DNA of 64,000 bases from a virus, in the IMG/VR virus record IMGVR_UViG_3300017963_000204, positions 62,001 to 126,000 of that record; one strand, given 5' to 3'. The notes under the pieces were generated by a model, which worked only from the letters and a program-made list of their open reading frames with translations, was not told the DNA's origin and ran no database searches. Below are positions 47,872 through 57,097 of this stretch, piece after piece. A program made the translations under genes and the position numbers. How positions within the stretch are numbered: position 1 is the first letter of the stretch; each line of letters opens with the position of its first letter.

Positions 47872-48341
47872 GGGTGTTTCCCTGCTATCCACTCGTTGAA
47901 GGCGGCTTCTATGGGGTCGGGTTCGGGTGGCGGGGCGTCCATGTAGGGGTCGCGGATCAGGGGCGGCTCTGGGAAGCCCTGGCAGACCGGGCAGGGCACA
48001 GTGCCTTCGAAGCAGCCGTATGGGCATGTCTCTTCGTCGTGTGTGTCCTGGCAGGTCTCGAGCTCGGGGCACGTCACCCAGGAGCTGCGCTCACATGGGC
48101 AGACCGGGTCGGCGTTGGCGTCGAACTCCTTGAGGAGCTCCATGCGCTCCAGCTCTTCCAGCAGACAGAGCTGTCTTCCCCAGTCCATGTCTGCGGCGGT
48201 GCATATGAAGATCTGCACGGGGCTCATGTCTCTTCCACCTTCAGGTACGTGCTCGTGGATGTCGTTGGGCTTGGTCTGCAGGACCGAGAAGGTCGTCGGA
48301 CGAACGATGTCGTGTGTGACCTTTTCCGTGGGTGCGTCCAT
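47868..48341 (-). CDS. Zinc-finger protein, 157 aa
   Basis: An ATG at 48341 (MDAPTEKVTHDIV) overlaps the upstream stop; another candidate is at 48227 (MSPVQIFIC). CPCERSSW, CPYGCFEG and CPVCQGFP make a DnaJ-type or related zinc site. The function is unknown. Confidence 0.7.
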   Translation of the reverse strand: MDAPTEKVTHDIVRPTTFSVLQTKPNDIHEHVPEGGRDMSPVQIFICTAADMDWGRQLCLLEELERMELLKEFDANADPVCPCERSSWVTCPELETCQDTHDEETCPYGCFEGTVPCPVCQGFPEPPLIRDPYMDAPPPEPDPIEAAFNEWIAGKHP

Positions 48342-48646
48342 CAGCAGGATCCGAAAGCGAAGGTGATGAAGCCGTTCGGGTTCTCGGGGTACTCGTTGGG
48401 CTGGCCCGGGAAGAAGCCGAGTTTCAAGAGCTCCAGGCAGTCCTCTTTGGACACCTTGTCGGGGTGGATATTGACGTACAGGACGTCGTGTTCGCAGTGG
48501 CAGGGGTAGGTGGGGTTGCCGTACTTGCGGAACAGCTGGAAGGCCTTGATCAGGGTGTCGAGGTCGACGTTCTCGGGGCAGTCGTTCTCGATGTCCTCGA
48601 TCTCTTCGGGGGTGAGTTCTTCGGGGTAGTATCTGGGCTCTGCCAT
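48341..48646 (-). CDS. Unknown 101-aa acidic protein
   Basis: It starts MAEPRYYPEELTPEEI. Acidic N half, then CHCEHDV and a folded middle. The function is unknown. Confidence 0.72.
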   Translation of the reverse strand: MAEPRYYPEELTPEEIEDIENDCPENVDLDTLIKAFQLFRKYGNPTYPCHCEHDVLYVNIHPDKVSKEDCLELLKLGFFPGQPNEYPENPNGFITFAFGSC

Positions 48647-48655
48647 GGTCGTCTC

Positions 48656-48868
48656 CTATGATTCGAGGTCCTTGGGTTCGAGGTAGAGCACCCTGAGCTT
48701 GCCCTTGTGGCGATAGGCCACCGGGGTCACAGGGATGGCGTTGCGAAGGGCGTGTCTCTTCTGGGCCTTCTCCCGCTCGGCTCGGCCGTCTTCCCATCGA
48801 AAGAACAGAACGGCGAGGGCCGTGATCAGGGCGCCTACCACGAAGCCCAGGATGGCTGCGGTGCTCAT
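48656..48868 (-). CDS. Single-span membrane protein, 70 aa
   Basis: It starts MSTAAILGFVVGALITALAV: one transmembrane helix, then a basic cytoplasmic tail. Confidence 0.72.
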   Translation of the reverse strand: MSTAAILGFVVGALITALAVLFFRWEDGRAEREKAQKRHALRNAIPVTPVAYRHKGKLRVLYLEPKDLES

Positions 48869-49449
48869 GATGGAATCAGCCTCTTCAGGTGTACCCACGC
48901 ACCGTTACTGATCCGCTTCATCCCTTGGGGCTCGGGACTTAGCGCACTGTGTTTGGTGGTGATGATCCGGGCCGGATACTCGTTTCCGGTTCTCGAGACA
49001 ATGCGTCTCTCAAGGTACGGAAACAGGTCGATGCCGGGCCAGCGGTCGATGTTGTCGAAGACAGCGTGCACGAAGTTCTTACCGACCAGGGACGCCGGTT
49101 CGGTGTCGTTATCGGCGGCCACGATTTCGATGTCTCTGGACGAATACCGATTGATGTAGGGCGCGATCCACTGCCCGTAGCCTTCCATGTGAGAAGTCAG
49201 GCCTCCACGGTCGTTGGTAATGAAGGCCAGGGCCAGTTGGTTCTTCTCACTGAGCCCGAAGGGCATTTCCTCCATACGGGCCAGGGTCATAACAGCATCC
49301 AGGGTCAGCAGCAGTGCCAGCATGGTCTTCCCGCTAGACAGCTCTCCGTGGATGGTGATGTTGTTCACTCCTGGCAGACGGCAAAGTTCGAAGGCCTCCC
49401 GAATGGGAGGGGGCACCTCTATGGGCACCAGATCAGCAGCAGTCTTCAT
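48865..49449 (-). CDS. P-loop NTPase-like protein, 194 aa
   Basis: GELSSGKTMLALL near residue 38 is a Walker A-like sequence; a candidate Walker B is HAVFDNIDRW near 130. The size and context fit a small ATPase such as a DnaC-like loader, but this is not certain. Confidence 0.72.
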   Translation of the reverse strand: MKTAADLVPIEVPPPIREAFELCRLPGVNNITIHGELSSGKTMLALLLTLDAVMTLARMEEMPFGLSEKNQLALAFITNDRGGLTSHMEGYGQWIAPYINRYSSRDIEIVAADNDTEPASLVGKNFVHAVFDNIDRWPGIDLFPYLERRIVSRTGNEYPARIITTKHSALSPEPQGMKRISNGAWVHLKRLIPS

Positions 49450-49730
49450 GTTCCATCTCCACACATCTCCATGCGCAGGTACGCGCAGGCGTCTTGTTGT
49501 TCTTTCTGGGTCTCGAAGCAGTCGATGACGTACATCTTGTCGCTCTCTGAGGTCTGGTAGTAGTAGTAGGGCGCCGAGACCAGACAGAACGAGCCGTCCA
49601 CGTACTCCAGGAAGACGCCTACAGTGCAGCGGTCCTTGTCCTTGTCCACGATGTCCTGGGTGTCGTAGCAGCCCGTCAGAGCGGCTGTGAGGGCCAGGAC
49701 CGCCAGGATGATCACGAATGCCCGGGTCAT
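49446..49730 (-). CDS. Lipoprotein, 94 aa
   Basis: It starts MTRAFVIILAVLALTA with a lipobox LTGC at residues ~18-21, followed by a Cys-rich mature part. It may act in the envelope (superinfection immunity or lysis). Confidence 0.75.
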   Translation of the reverse strand: MTRAFVIILAVLALTAALTGCYDTQDIVDKDKDRCTVGVFLEYVDGSFCLVSAPYYYYQTSESDKMYVIDCFETQKEQQDACAYLRMEMCGDGT

Positions 49731-49918
49731 GGCTTGTCGTCTCCCTTGGCCTTCTCTGCCTTCTCCTTCGCCATGCACTCGGGGCACAGCAGCCGCCACT
49801 TGCCCCCCGGGTACTTGAAGCCCTCTCCTTTCCGCTTGCACGTGTTGCAGGTGTCGACGTAGGCGCTCAGCGGAGGCGCCGGGTTCGAGGCCTCGTTCAT
49901 GTAGTCTTCCCAGCCCAT
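49727..49918 (-). CDS. Zinc-ribbon 63-aa protein
   Basis: It starts MGWEDYMNEASNPAPP. CNTCKRKG and CPECMAKE form a zinc ribbon; the end is a charged helix (KEKAEKAKGD). Confidence 0.72.
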   Translation of the reverse strand: MGWEDYMNEASNPAPPLSAYVDTCNTCKRKGEGFKYPGGKWRLLCPECMAKEKAEKAKGDDKP

Positions 49919-49930
49919 CTTCGTCTCCTC

Positions 49931-50290
49931 TCAGCAGTCGGTGTCTTCGCACTTGGGGTTGCCGCAGCGTCGGTCTTCCACGGGTTGGATCGTCCGATCC
50001 TCATAGACCTTCCCGCAGACGTAACACTCGAAGAGGGCTTTTCCGGCGACGTCAATCTCGGCTTGTGCGCAGGCGTCCCGCTCGGCAGCGAAACCCCTGT
50101 GAAGGGTGCAGCCTTCGCAGTAGGTCTTCTCCGTGTCCGCGATCCCATCCCGGCTCCAACCTTTCGGGTTGTAACTGGTGAATGCTCGATTCATCTGCCG
50201 TGAGTAGAACCAGCTGACCGTCTCGACGGTCTTCTTTGTACCGCAGCGGTCGCACTCGAACAGGAACGGTTTCAGCTCTCCGTAGCTCAT
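49931..50290 (-). CDS. Two-zinc-site protein, 119 aa
   Basis: It starts MSYGELKPFLFECDRC. CDRCG...CEGC and CYVCG...CGNPKC give two zinc sites. The 14-bp palindrome (49987-50000) lies in the C-terminal codons. The function is unknown. Confidence 0.74.
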   Translation of the reverse strand: MSYGELKPFLFECDRCGTKKTVETVSWFYSRQMNRAFTSYNPKGWSRDGIADTEKTYCEGCTLHRGFAAERDACAQAEIDVAGKALFECYVCGKVYEDRTIQPVEDRRCGNPKCEDTDC

Positions 50291-51099
50291 CAGGGAGTCC
50301 CTCCCAGAACGACGTTCCGAAGAACAGCCTCGGCTACGGGGTCCCCTGGGCATTCGGGGTGCGGGTGGAGCTGCACCTTCCCGGTCCCGTACACGATCAG
50401 GTTCGCCTCGGGGTACTCACCACGAACCCTGAGCACGAGCTTGTTCAGGGTCTCCACAGCCAGGGACAAGCTCCGCTGTGGGGTCATCTGGTCCGTAGAC
50501 CCGGGCTCCTTCGAGAGCTCCTTTGCAGGGGTCTTCTCCTTCAGGAAGAAGTGGGAACCCAGGGCGCCACAGGGAGCCTCGACGTCCCAGCCCCTGGTCA
50601 TGCAGAGGTAGAACAGGTCGTCCATCAGGGCCGGGGTCATGCTCTGGAAGAGCTCCTCTTTCAAGTCGACCCGGACAGGCTTCTTGAGGTCGGCCTGAGC
50701 GAGCAGTTTGTTGATGTGCCAGATAGCAGCCCTCACCAGGTTGGCCGGGTCTTTTCTCTGCTTGGTGGCGGCTTCGTGCGGGGTCATGAGGCGATTGTCT
50801 TTGGATGCCATAGGCTTCTTTCCTGATCCTTTGCAGAGGCAACAAACGAAGTTCTTCCGATGAGGGTCTCTGCCAGAGCCGTTGCAGCGCGGGCACCTGT
50901 TGCAGGTGCAGGCAGAGCCGCTCCAGGCGAGGCACTCGTAGCACCAGGTCTCCGCACACATCGGACAGAGGTGAATGCGGTCGAGGGGGCCAGACCAGCC
51001 TTCCGGCGGCTCCGGGAACTGATAGCCGCCTTTCACGGCTTTCGTATGTCCGCAGCGGTCGCAGTGGAACACGTACTGTGTGTGACTATGAAGGCTCAT
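50290..51099 (-). CDS. DnaJ-type zinc-finger protein, 269 aa
   Basis: It starts MSLHSHTQYVFHCDRC. CPMCAETWCYEC, CPRCNGSG and CCLCKGSG form a DnaJ-like zinc region (residues ~45-95). The C half is unrecognised. Its start resembles that of the next two genes. Confidence 0.75.
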   Translation of the reverse strand: MSLHSHTQYVFHCDRCGHTKAVKGGYQFPEPPEGWSGPLDRIHLCPMCAETWCYECLAWSGSACTCNRCPRCNGSGRDPHRKNFVCCLCKGSGKKPMASKDNRLMTPHEAATKQRKDPANLVRAAIWHINKLLAQADLKKPVRVDLKEELFQSMTPALMDDLFYLCMTRGWDVEAPCGALGSHFFLKEKTPAKELSKEPGSTDQMTPQRSLSLAVETLNKLVLRVRGEYPEANLIVYGTGKVQLHPHPECPGDPVAEAVLRNVVLGGTP

Positions 51100-51113
51100 A
51101 TCCTTCGGGCTCC

Positions 51114-51956
51114 TCAGTAGTCGCTCCCAGGGAAGCCGTCGCCGGCCCCGTGCATCTTGTCGGGATCCAGACAAGGCTCGGGCTTGCGCCGCGGGTGCAG
51201 GAGGCTACGAAGCGCTTCCGGCATCTCTCCGGCCTCGACGTCGTTGTCAGAGGCTTCCAGGTGTCGGGCCCAGGCCCACTGCGAAATCTCCACCTGCGCC
51301 TCCTCGGACAGGGCCGCCAGATCTCTGTCGCTGGGGAGCGGCGGGTCGAGCACCAGGGAAAGCAGGTCGACGAGCGCGGCGATCGGCATGGGCTCAGCCG
51401 GGTCGACGCTCTCTCCTGGGGGCTCCTCGCCGTGGCACTGGGGGCACCAGAGCGTGTGGTTGAAGTGCCCGTCGTCCCGCTCCTCGGACGCGATGCTGAA
51501 CAGGGTGCCGCACTTCCCGCACACGAGCGACGACCGGTAGATGATGAGGCACTGGTTGAGTTTCTCGTTGAACTCCCGCCACCAGTTCTCCGTGTTCGGC
51601 TCCTCCTCGATACCGATGCTCCTGGCCACGTGCTCGAGGTGTTCCTGCACGAAGGACCATGCGACCTCGGAAAAGGGCCCTGCAGCGCGGTACAAGGACC
51701 GGGCGGCCTCTCGGACGTCTTCCTCGGTGAGGGCGTCGTCCAGGTAGTAGCGGGCGCTTTCGCACCAGTCGAACCACTCGAAGTCGCCGTTGTCGTCGAA
51801 CTCGAACTGGGCGATGGAACCGATCTCGGACACCGGGGTGTCTTCTCTGGCGTAGACGTCCCACTGCCCGTCTCGGCTCAGCTCGGCTTCGAGGAAGAAG
51901 CCTTTCACGCGGGCGTGGGCTGATCCTGTCACCGTCCATTCCGTTGGCTCTGTCAT
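51114..51956 (-). CDS. Unknown 280-aa protein with zinc site
   Basis: It starts MTEPTEWTVTGSAHAR. The second half has CGKCGTLF...CPQCHG. An AAGATTGGGG motif lies in its leader (51985). The function is unknown. Confidence 0.74.
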   Translation of the reverse strand: MTEPTEWTVTGSAHARVKGFFLEAELSRDGQWDVYAREDTPVSEIGSIAQFEFDDNGDFEWFDWCESARYYLDDALTEEDVREAARSLYRAAGPFSEVAWSFVQEHLEHVARSIGIEEEPNTENWWREFNEKLNQCLIIYRSSLVCGKCGTLFSIASEERDDGHFNHTLWCPQCHGEEPPGESVDPAEPMPIAALVDLLSLVLDPPLPSDRDLAALSEEAQVEISQWAWARHLEASDNDVEAGEMPEALRSLLHPRRKPEPCLDPDKMHGAGDGFPGSDY

Positions 51957-52011
51957 TCTCCGTCTCCTTGTTTGTCGGCCCGGGCTGCCTGGAATACCCC
52001 AATCTTGAGGA

Positions 52012-52590
52012 TCATGTCGTCAGCTCGATGGTGACGCGGGACCTGAGCGGGTTGCCGATCTCCACCGCGATGACGTCGGTGCGCTTCTGGTTGTCCTGGT
52101 AGAGCTCCAGCGTGCGGTTCATCCACTCCGACTTCTCGTCCGGGGCGAAGTAGTAGATGTGGCGGCCGAGGTCCTCCACGGAGGAAGTCTCCCCGTAGTG
52201 CGTCTCACTGTGGCTGCCCTTGGTCAGGATGATGATCAGGTAGCCCTCGCCAGGGACGTCCTCCAGGGACTGCACGTGCAGGCGCGTGAGCTCCGGTTTG
52301 TCGTACCGGGCGCCGCTGTTCACGGTGTCCTTGCCCGTCACCAGGCGCCTCTTGCGCTCCTCCACGGTCTCCCTTCTGTCCGTGGAGCGGAAGCGGCTCT
52401 CTGTAGCGGCTACGCGCTCTTTGAAGCGGTCGACGTGCCTCTGTCCTGGGGACCTTTCGTGACGACGTTCCGTGGTCTCCCTCCGATCATCGCCCCCCAT
52501 TGTGCCGGACGCCCTCTCCCCCAGCTTCTTTCGCTTGTCCTTCGGGGGACGTGGCTCGGGTGTGGTGCCCTCTTGGTAGTGGTGGCTCAT
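52012..52590 (-). CDS. Unknown 192-aa protein with basic disordered start
   Basis: It starts MSHHYQEGTTPEPRPP; the first ~85 residues are charged and disordered. The rest is a mixed alpha/beta domain (LIIILTKGSHSETHYG). The function is unknown. Confidence 0.7.
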   Translation of the reverse strand: MSHHYQEGTTPEPRPPKDKRKKLGERASGTMGGDDRRETTERRHERSPGQRHVDRFKERVAATESRFRSTDRRETVEERKRRLVTGKDTVNSGARYDKPELTRLHVQSLEDVPGEGYLIIILTKGSHSETHYGETSSVEDLGRHIYYFAPDEKSEWMNRTLELYQDNQKRTDVIAVEIGNPLRSRVTIELTT

Positions 52591-52634
52591 GTCCGTCTCC
52601 TTGATCTCTCGAGGTCTGTAGTTGAGCTGCGGCT

Positions 52635-52895
52635 TCACTGCCCGCGCCGCCTCGCCAAGGCCTCCTTGAACATCCGAGACCGGATGCCCGGGGGCGTCTT
52701 CTTGTCCATCTGGATGTAGGTCTCACAGACGCAGCAGTCGGCCCGCAGACGGGGCTCCCAGGTCTCCCCGCCGTAGTGCACGGCTGTGTTGGCGACGTAC
52801 AGGTCGCTCTTCTCCACCTCCAGCACAGCGCCGCAGGACTTGCACTTCACCCGCGCCTTCCACTGCCCGTCTGTCGAGCCCTTGATGACCTTCAT
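52635..52895 (-). CDS. Zinc-ribbon 86-aa protein
   Basis: It starts MKVIKGSTDGQWKARV. CKSCGAV and CCVCETY make the zinc site, ending in a basic helix. The function is unknown. Confidence 0.74.
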   Translation of the reverse strand: MKVIKGSTDGQWKARVKCKSCGAVLEVEKSDLYVANTAVHYGGETWEPRLRADCCVCETYIQMDKKTPPGIRSRMFKEALARRRGQ

Positions 52896-53498
52896 TTGTC
52901 TCCTCTCTTCGGCGGCCCGCTCTCGGCGTGGTAGGGGTCCTGGTGGATCGTCCGATCCAACCGACGCTGGAACGCATCGAGCTCCGTTTCGATGCGCTGT
53001 TCGATCTCTGCATCGACCTTCTCTATTACCCGGTCTGTGTGTTTGACCAACTCGATGAAGGCCTTGTTGCTCGGACCTCCACGCAAAGCCTCCTTCTGAG
53101 CCTTCTTCTCCTTCACGTAGGCAGACAAGGCGATCATGGGGTGCGGCTTCTGGGGTGCTTTGGTCACGCCCTCGAAGCAGCACTGGCAGAGGTCGTCCAC
53201 CAGGTACTGCTGCAGCCCTCCGCACTGTTTGCAGACCTTCCGCCAAGGGGGTCCGGTCGTGAAACAGAGGTGGCACATGCCTTCATGGAGATGCTCGGAG
53301 GGGGTCCCGCACAGCTTGCACGGCCTGCCCTGGCCCAGCTCTTTCAGAACCCTCTCGTTGTCCTTCCGGGACATCCAGTCGTTGCGCACGCCCCACTGGA
53401 AGAACTCCCACAGACTCCACTGGGCGAGGAACGCCCAGTGCACCACCGCAGGGAAGCCTTCTATGAACTGCCAGAGCATCACAGGGATCTCGGTCACA
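52892..53498 (-). CDS. Membrane-anchored multi-zinc protein, 201 aa
   Basis: A GTG start at 53498 follows GGGGAGG. The first 30 residues are hydrophobic (VMLWQFIEGFPAVVHWAF), then CKLCG, CHLCF, CKQCG and CQCCF repeats (~60-110) and a coiled coil. The palindrome at 52945-52958 lies near the 3' end. Confidence 0.74.
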
Positions 53499-54261
53499 GC
53501 GACCTCCCCAGGAGCAGCTCCTGCTTGATGGTCTTGGCGTGGTTGCCGATGGGGTTGAGCACGACGCAGCGGCGCAGTTTGCGAGCCGTGACGCAGCGGT
53601 AGCATCGGCTGCAGGGTGTTCTCTTGGTGTAGTGCAGACAAGGTGCGAACTCGGTCTCCGGGTAGCGCTCCTGGAGCTCTCTCATGTGGGTGATGGGCCA
53701 GATCACCGTGCCCCCGGGTCCGGGGTGGCCGCTCCTCAGCAGTTCGATGTGGTGCTCGCTCAGACGCCGCTGAAGGGCTTCGCTGTCCGGGATGCGTGTG
53801 TAGCCGTAGGCAACCGGCCCGACCCTTCCCAGGGCTCCTGCGACCATATCGGCGGCCTTACAGAGCCGGTCGAAGAGGTGCTCGTCCACTTTGCCTTCGA
53901 AGCACCCGTCTCCCGACACGAACATGCGTGAGGGACGGTCGTGTACTGTGAGCGACACCACACTGGTCGCAACGAAGGCGTTGACGGCGTCTCTTACGCC
54001 CAGCGTCGCTCTCCGGGCGTGCAAGACCACGTAGCCCGAGAAGGCGTAGCAGCGGCGTCCTCCGTCCCTCAACAGGGGGCAGCTCTTCGGACAAGAGCCC
54101 CACACCCCAAGGGGACGATAGAAGCCTGGGAGCCTGGTCTTCGAGTCGCCCTCCCCCATGGGCAGGCACCACATATCACGCTTTCGAAAGGCGTCCCGGA
54201 TCTTGTCCAGGGGGCGCTTCTCCTGGGCGTAGTGGACCGCTATTTCGAGGGCTTCTTCCAC
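53494..54261 (-). CDS. Cys-rich 255-aa protein of a common phage type
   Basis: CPKSCPLLRDGGRRCYA near 57-73 and CLHYTKRTPCSRCYRC near 215 resemble phage proteins that carry iron-sulfur or zinc sites (Gp37/Gp68-like). HITHMRELQERYPETEF is near the middle of the second half. The function is unknown. Confidence 0.7.
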   Translation of the reverse strand: MEEALEIAVHYAQEKRPLDKIRDAFRKRDMWCLPMGEGDSKTRLPGFYRPLGVWGSCPKSCPLLRDGGRRCYAFSGYVVLHARRATLGVRDAVNAFVATSVVSLTVHDRPSRMFVSGDGCFEGKVDEHLFDRLCKAADMVAGALGRVGPVAYGYTRIPDSEALQRRLSEHHIELLRSGHPGPGGTVIWPITHMRELQERYPETEFAPCLHYTKRTPCSRCYRCVTARKLRRCVVLNPIGNHAKTIKQELLLGRSL

Positions 54262-54482
54262 GTCTTCCCTTCGATGCAGTCGTGCGGCTTCACAGGACCT
54301 CTCACACAGCCCTCCTGCAGTCCGAAGCGATGATAGCTACAGACGAAGCAGCGGCCCGGAAAACGCTGTGCAAAGTCCTCCACAGTGCGACGTGCCCAGC
54401 GTCGGGAGTGACGCTTCCACCAGAGCGTCGTCGCCATCGCCGCGACCGCGACGAGTACCAGGATCAGGTATGTAGTCCCCAT
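54240..54482 (-). CDS. Single-span membrane protein, 80 aa
   Basis: It starts MGTTYLILVLVAVAAMATTL; one N-terminal transmembrane helix, then basic residues and a Cys-rich end (CFVCSYH...CVRG...DCIEG). The function is unknown. Confidence 0.72.
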   Translation of the reverse strand: MGTTYLILVLVAVAAMATTLWWKRHSRRWARRTVEDFAQRFPGRCFVCSYHRFGLQEGCVRGPVKPHDCIEGKTWKKPSK

Positions 54483-54916
54483 GCTCCTCTTCCATGTGGT
54501 TGGTGCTTGACATGTTGCCAGACGATGCTCCGGCAGTCTTTGCAGAAGCGGCGGCTGCTCAGGAACGGCACCGCCATCTCTTCCCCGACCTCCACGAGGC
54601 GCTTCGCTGCGTACCTGCAGATACTCCCGTTCGTAGTGCGCCCGAGATGTAGCACCGTGCGTCCTATGGGGGCCTTGATGACCACGTAGAGCCCTGCAGC
54701 CTTGATGGCACTGTAGAGCTCCATGTAGCGGATATGGGCGTTCTGGACAGGTCTACCGAAAGCCTCCACCAGGCGGACGTCTCGCATGCGATCCCAGATG
54801 AGCCGCCACCCGAAGTAGTCGCCCCGCTTGTGACGACGCCAGAGCTCCTTCTGAGCCTCGGCGTCCCCCTGAGCGGCCAACCGCTCGAGTCGTTCTTGAA
54901 CGTCATTGACGTGCAT
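54464..54916 (-). CDS. Unknown 150-aa protein with recurring N-terminal module
   Basis: It starts MHVNDVQERLERLAAQGD (shared module). The C half is mixed alpha/beta with a RTTNGSICRYAAKRLV stretch. The function is unknown. Confidence 0.74.
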   Translation of the reverse strand: MHVNDVQERLERLAAQGDAEAQKELWRRHKRGDYFGWRLIWDRMRDVRLVEAFGRPVQNAHIRYMELYSAIKAAGLYVVIKAPIGRTVLHLGRTTNGSICRYAAKRLVEVGEEMAVPFLSSRRFCKDCRSIVWQHVKHQPHGRGAWGLHT

Positions 54917-55556
54917 TGCTACCCCAACAGAGGTAGGACGCTTCTCCGATCAGGTGTCCTGAGTCGTCTGGTCTTAGGGGGGATGGCACGAAGCCCATCT
55001 TCATCCACATGGCTTGTCGGCCTTTCCAGAGCTCTTTCCGTTCTTTCGGGTCCATGCTTTTCATTTCCCCGTTCTCGAAGACCATGGGCATGTTCTTCAG
55101 CACCACGAGGGCATCTCCCCCGAAGATCTGGATGAGTCTGACCAGAGCGACCCTTCCGACGCCTTTCCCGCGATAGCGTGGCTCCACCCCTACGAACATC
55201 ACAGCGAGAACATTGCTCGGGAAGTCGTCGCAGAGGTCCATCACATTGTCGTGAATGTGCCCCGTACCGTCATAGACAGAGTGGTAGAGATCTTCTGTGT
55301 CCTCGCTGACGCAGTCGAACGAATCGAAGGGGTGTACACCATTGTTGAGCAGATCTCTTCCACGAAATAGCACCGCCTTCACTCGGCCAATCCTTTCAGG
55401 CCGTTCCCCGTCCGACTCGACCTCCCGGGTGATCGTACCGTGGATGTGAACCACGTACTCGCTATCTCGTTCCTCTACGAGAAGCTTGGGCCCAACTTCG
55501 AATGTCACCTCGTAAAGGAAGCCCTCTCCTTCGTTCTTCTCATCCATCAGTTCCAC
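54903..55556 (-). CDS. GNAT N-acetyltransferase
   Basis: FVGVEPRYRGKGVGRVALVR near residue 125 is GNAT motif A (RxxGxG). The N-terminal ~80 residues are variable. Such enzymes acetylate small molecules or proteins; the target is not visible. Confidence 0.8.
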   Translation of the reverse strand: MELMDEKNEGEGFLYEVTFEVGPKLLVEERDSEYVVHIHGTITREVESDGERPERIGRVKAVLFRGRDLLNNGVHPFDSFDCVSEDTEDLYHSVYDGTGHIHDNVMDLCDDFPSNVLAVMFVGVEPRYRGKGVGRVALVRLIQIFGGDALVVLKNMPMVFENGEMKSMDPKERKELWKGRQAMWMKMGFVPSPLRPDDSGHLIGEASYLCWGSNARQ

Positions 55557-55604
55557 TGTCCGTCTCCTGTGTCCTCATGTCAGGGGTGTGTGCCATTGCC
55601 CGCT

Positions 55605-56414
55605 TCACGAAGGCTTAGCCATCAGCTCTTCGAGGAGCCCGCCCACTTCGTCGGCCAGGCCGAATGCTGATTCTCTGTCTTCGGTGTTGACGAATCCCTG
55701 GGGTAGTACCCGTCGCAGAAACAGCTCGGTCTTCTTCAGCAGCACCCGCACCTTCTTTCCTTGCTCAGGGGTCACATGGCCCCGTAGGAGGCCCTCACAG
55801 GCCGAGCAGTTCTCCACGCCACCATCGGACGGGTGCAACCATATGAGGGCTCCACAGCGCGCACAGCGTGGATGAACGAGGGCTTCGGGGTCGTAGGTCC
55901 GCGACACAGCCAGCACGTGGTCCTTCGTCCAGGCCAGGACCCTGGTGTCCGCGAGTAGCTCTTCTCCCAGGTCTGGAGCCGCCCCGGCGTCGTCTCCGAC
56001 GGGACCCTCTGGTGCCTGCTGCCACCACCACTCGAAGAGGTCGTCGTTGGACGTGTCCCTCTCGTCCAGGTCCTTCCAGGGGTCGTAGTGGCGGGCCACC
56101 TTCCACAGGGCTCCGGTACCCAGGGCGCCGCACCAACAGCAGGCGTCCCACTCGTCGTCCCAGCACTTGCAGTGCCCGTGTCCGTCCTTGCTCTTCGGGC
56201 AGTGGTAGGGCGACTGGGGCGCCTTGTCTGTCGGATGCTCCGAACCTCTCTCACACATCTTGGTCTCCTTGGGGTGCCACCTCGCCATGACAGCCTTGCG
56301 GGCGATGGCGCTCCTCTGCTCCGGTGTGAGCTTCTCCATCCTGGCCCTGCCGCCCTTCAGACCGCCCCTCCGTCCCAGCTCTCGGGCTGCTTTCTTCAGG
56401 TCGTCCTCGTTCAC
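55605..56414 (-). CDS. Zinc-site protein with N-terminal GG-GRAR motif
   Basis: A GTG start at 56414 gives VNEDDLKKAARELGRRGG followed by KLTPEQRSAIARKAVMARW (residues ~30-48), a small basic motif found in many phage proteins. CWCGALG, CARCGAL and CSACEGL are zinc sites further on. Probably nucleic-acid-associated. Confidence 0.74.
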   Translation of the reverse strand: MNEDDLKKAARELGRRGGLKGGRARMEKLTPEQRSAIARKAVMARWHPKETKMCERGSEHPTDKAPQSPYHCPKSKDGHGHCKCWDDEWDACCWCGALGTGALWKVARHYDPWKDLDERDTSNDDLFEWWWQQAPEGPVGDDAGAAPDLGEELLADTRVLAWTKDHVLAVSRTYDPEALVHPRCARCGALIWLHPSDGGVENCSACEGLLRGHVTPEQGKKVRVLLKKTELFLRRVLPQGFVNTEDRESAFGLADEVGGLLEELMAKPS

Positions 56415-56470
56415 AATTCCAGTCCTCCTGGAAGACGAGCCGGCGCAACCGGCGCAGGAAGTGATCGAGC

Positions 56471-56749
56471 TCACTCCCCTGGATGCACCTCATCAGGTCT
56501 GGGTTCATGGTCAGCCTCAGCGTCGGCGATGCTTTGCAGATACTCTTCGAAGCTGTCGATCCTCTCCATCAGGCGCTCGTCTTCGGAATAGAAGATCAAG
56601 CTGGCAGAGACCGCTCCGACAGGCATGGAAGCGCTGCGGTCGTAGCGCAGAACGCTCACCAGCAGCTGTCCGAGTCTCAGATCCGGATGCTTCTCCCAGA
56701 ACTCTTGTATGCGCCCCAGGACCTTCGGTATGCGTTCGGGGTCTCTCAT
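56471..56749 (-). CDS. Unknown 92-aa protein
   Basis: It starts MRDPERIPKVLGRIQE. Helical with a beta hairpin in the middle (SASLIFYSEDER). The function is unknown. Confidence 0.7.
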   Translation of the reverse strand: MRDPERIPKVLGRIQEFWEKHPDLRLGQLLVSVLRYDRSASMPVGAVSASLIFYSEDERLMERIDSFEEYLQSIADAEADHEPRPDEVHPGE

Positions 56750-57081
56750 TGTGGGGACTCCTCGTAGGTAGGCCTCTTCCAGTAGTCCGTGTCCCCGAGG
56801 ACTTCGAGCTCCGGCTCATAGAGGTGCTTGTTTCTCCAGTTGCCCTTGAGGAGCCTCCCGAGCTGCTCCACGAACTTCACCTGGGCGACCTGAGAACGCA
56901 GGTCCTTCTTGATTACCCTGCAGAGGTCCTGGACCTGCTCGAGGAGGTCGTCGTCTTCGGTCGCATAGGCGTGCAGGATCAGGACCGCCAAGCAGTGGTA
57001 GCCCCCTCCCCGGGCCATCGCCAACTGCTTTTCGAGCCCTGCCTTCTTCGGTCTTTCCTGTTCCTTTCTCGTCTTGGCCAC
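56746..57081 (-). CDS. Unknown 111-aa helical protein
   Basis: A GTG start at 57081 follows CCAAAGGAGGGGG, the operon-head ribosome site. Basic N terminus then a helical core (DDDLLEQVQDLCRVIKK). The function is unknown. Confidence 0.72.
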   Translation of the reverse strand: MAKTRKEQERPKKAGLEKQLAMARGGGYHCLAVLILHAYATEDDDLLEQVQDLCRVIKKDLRSQVAQVKFVEQLGRLLKGNWRNKHLYEPELEVLGDTDYWKRPTYEESPQ

Positions 57082-57097
57082 AGCCCCCTCCTTTGGC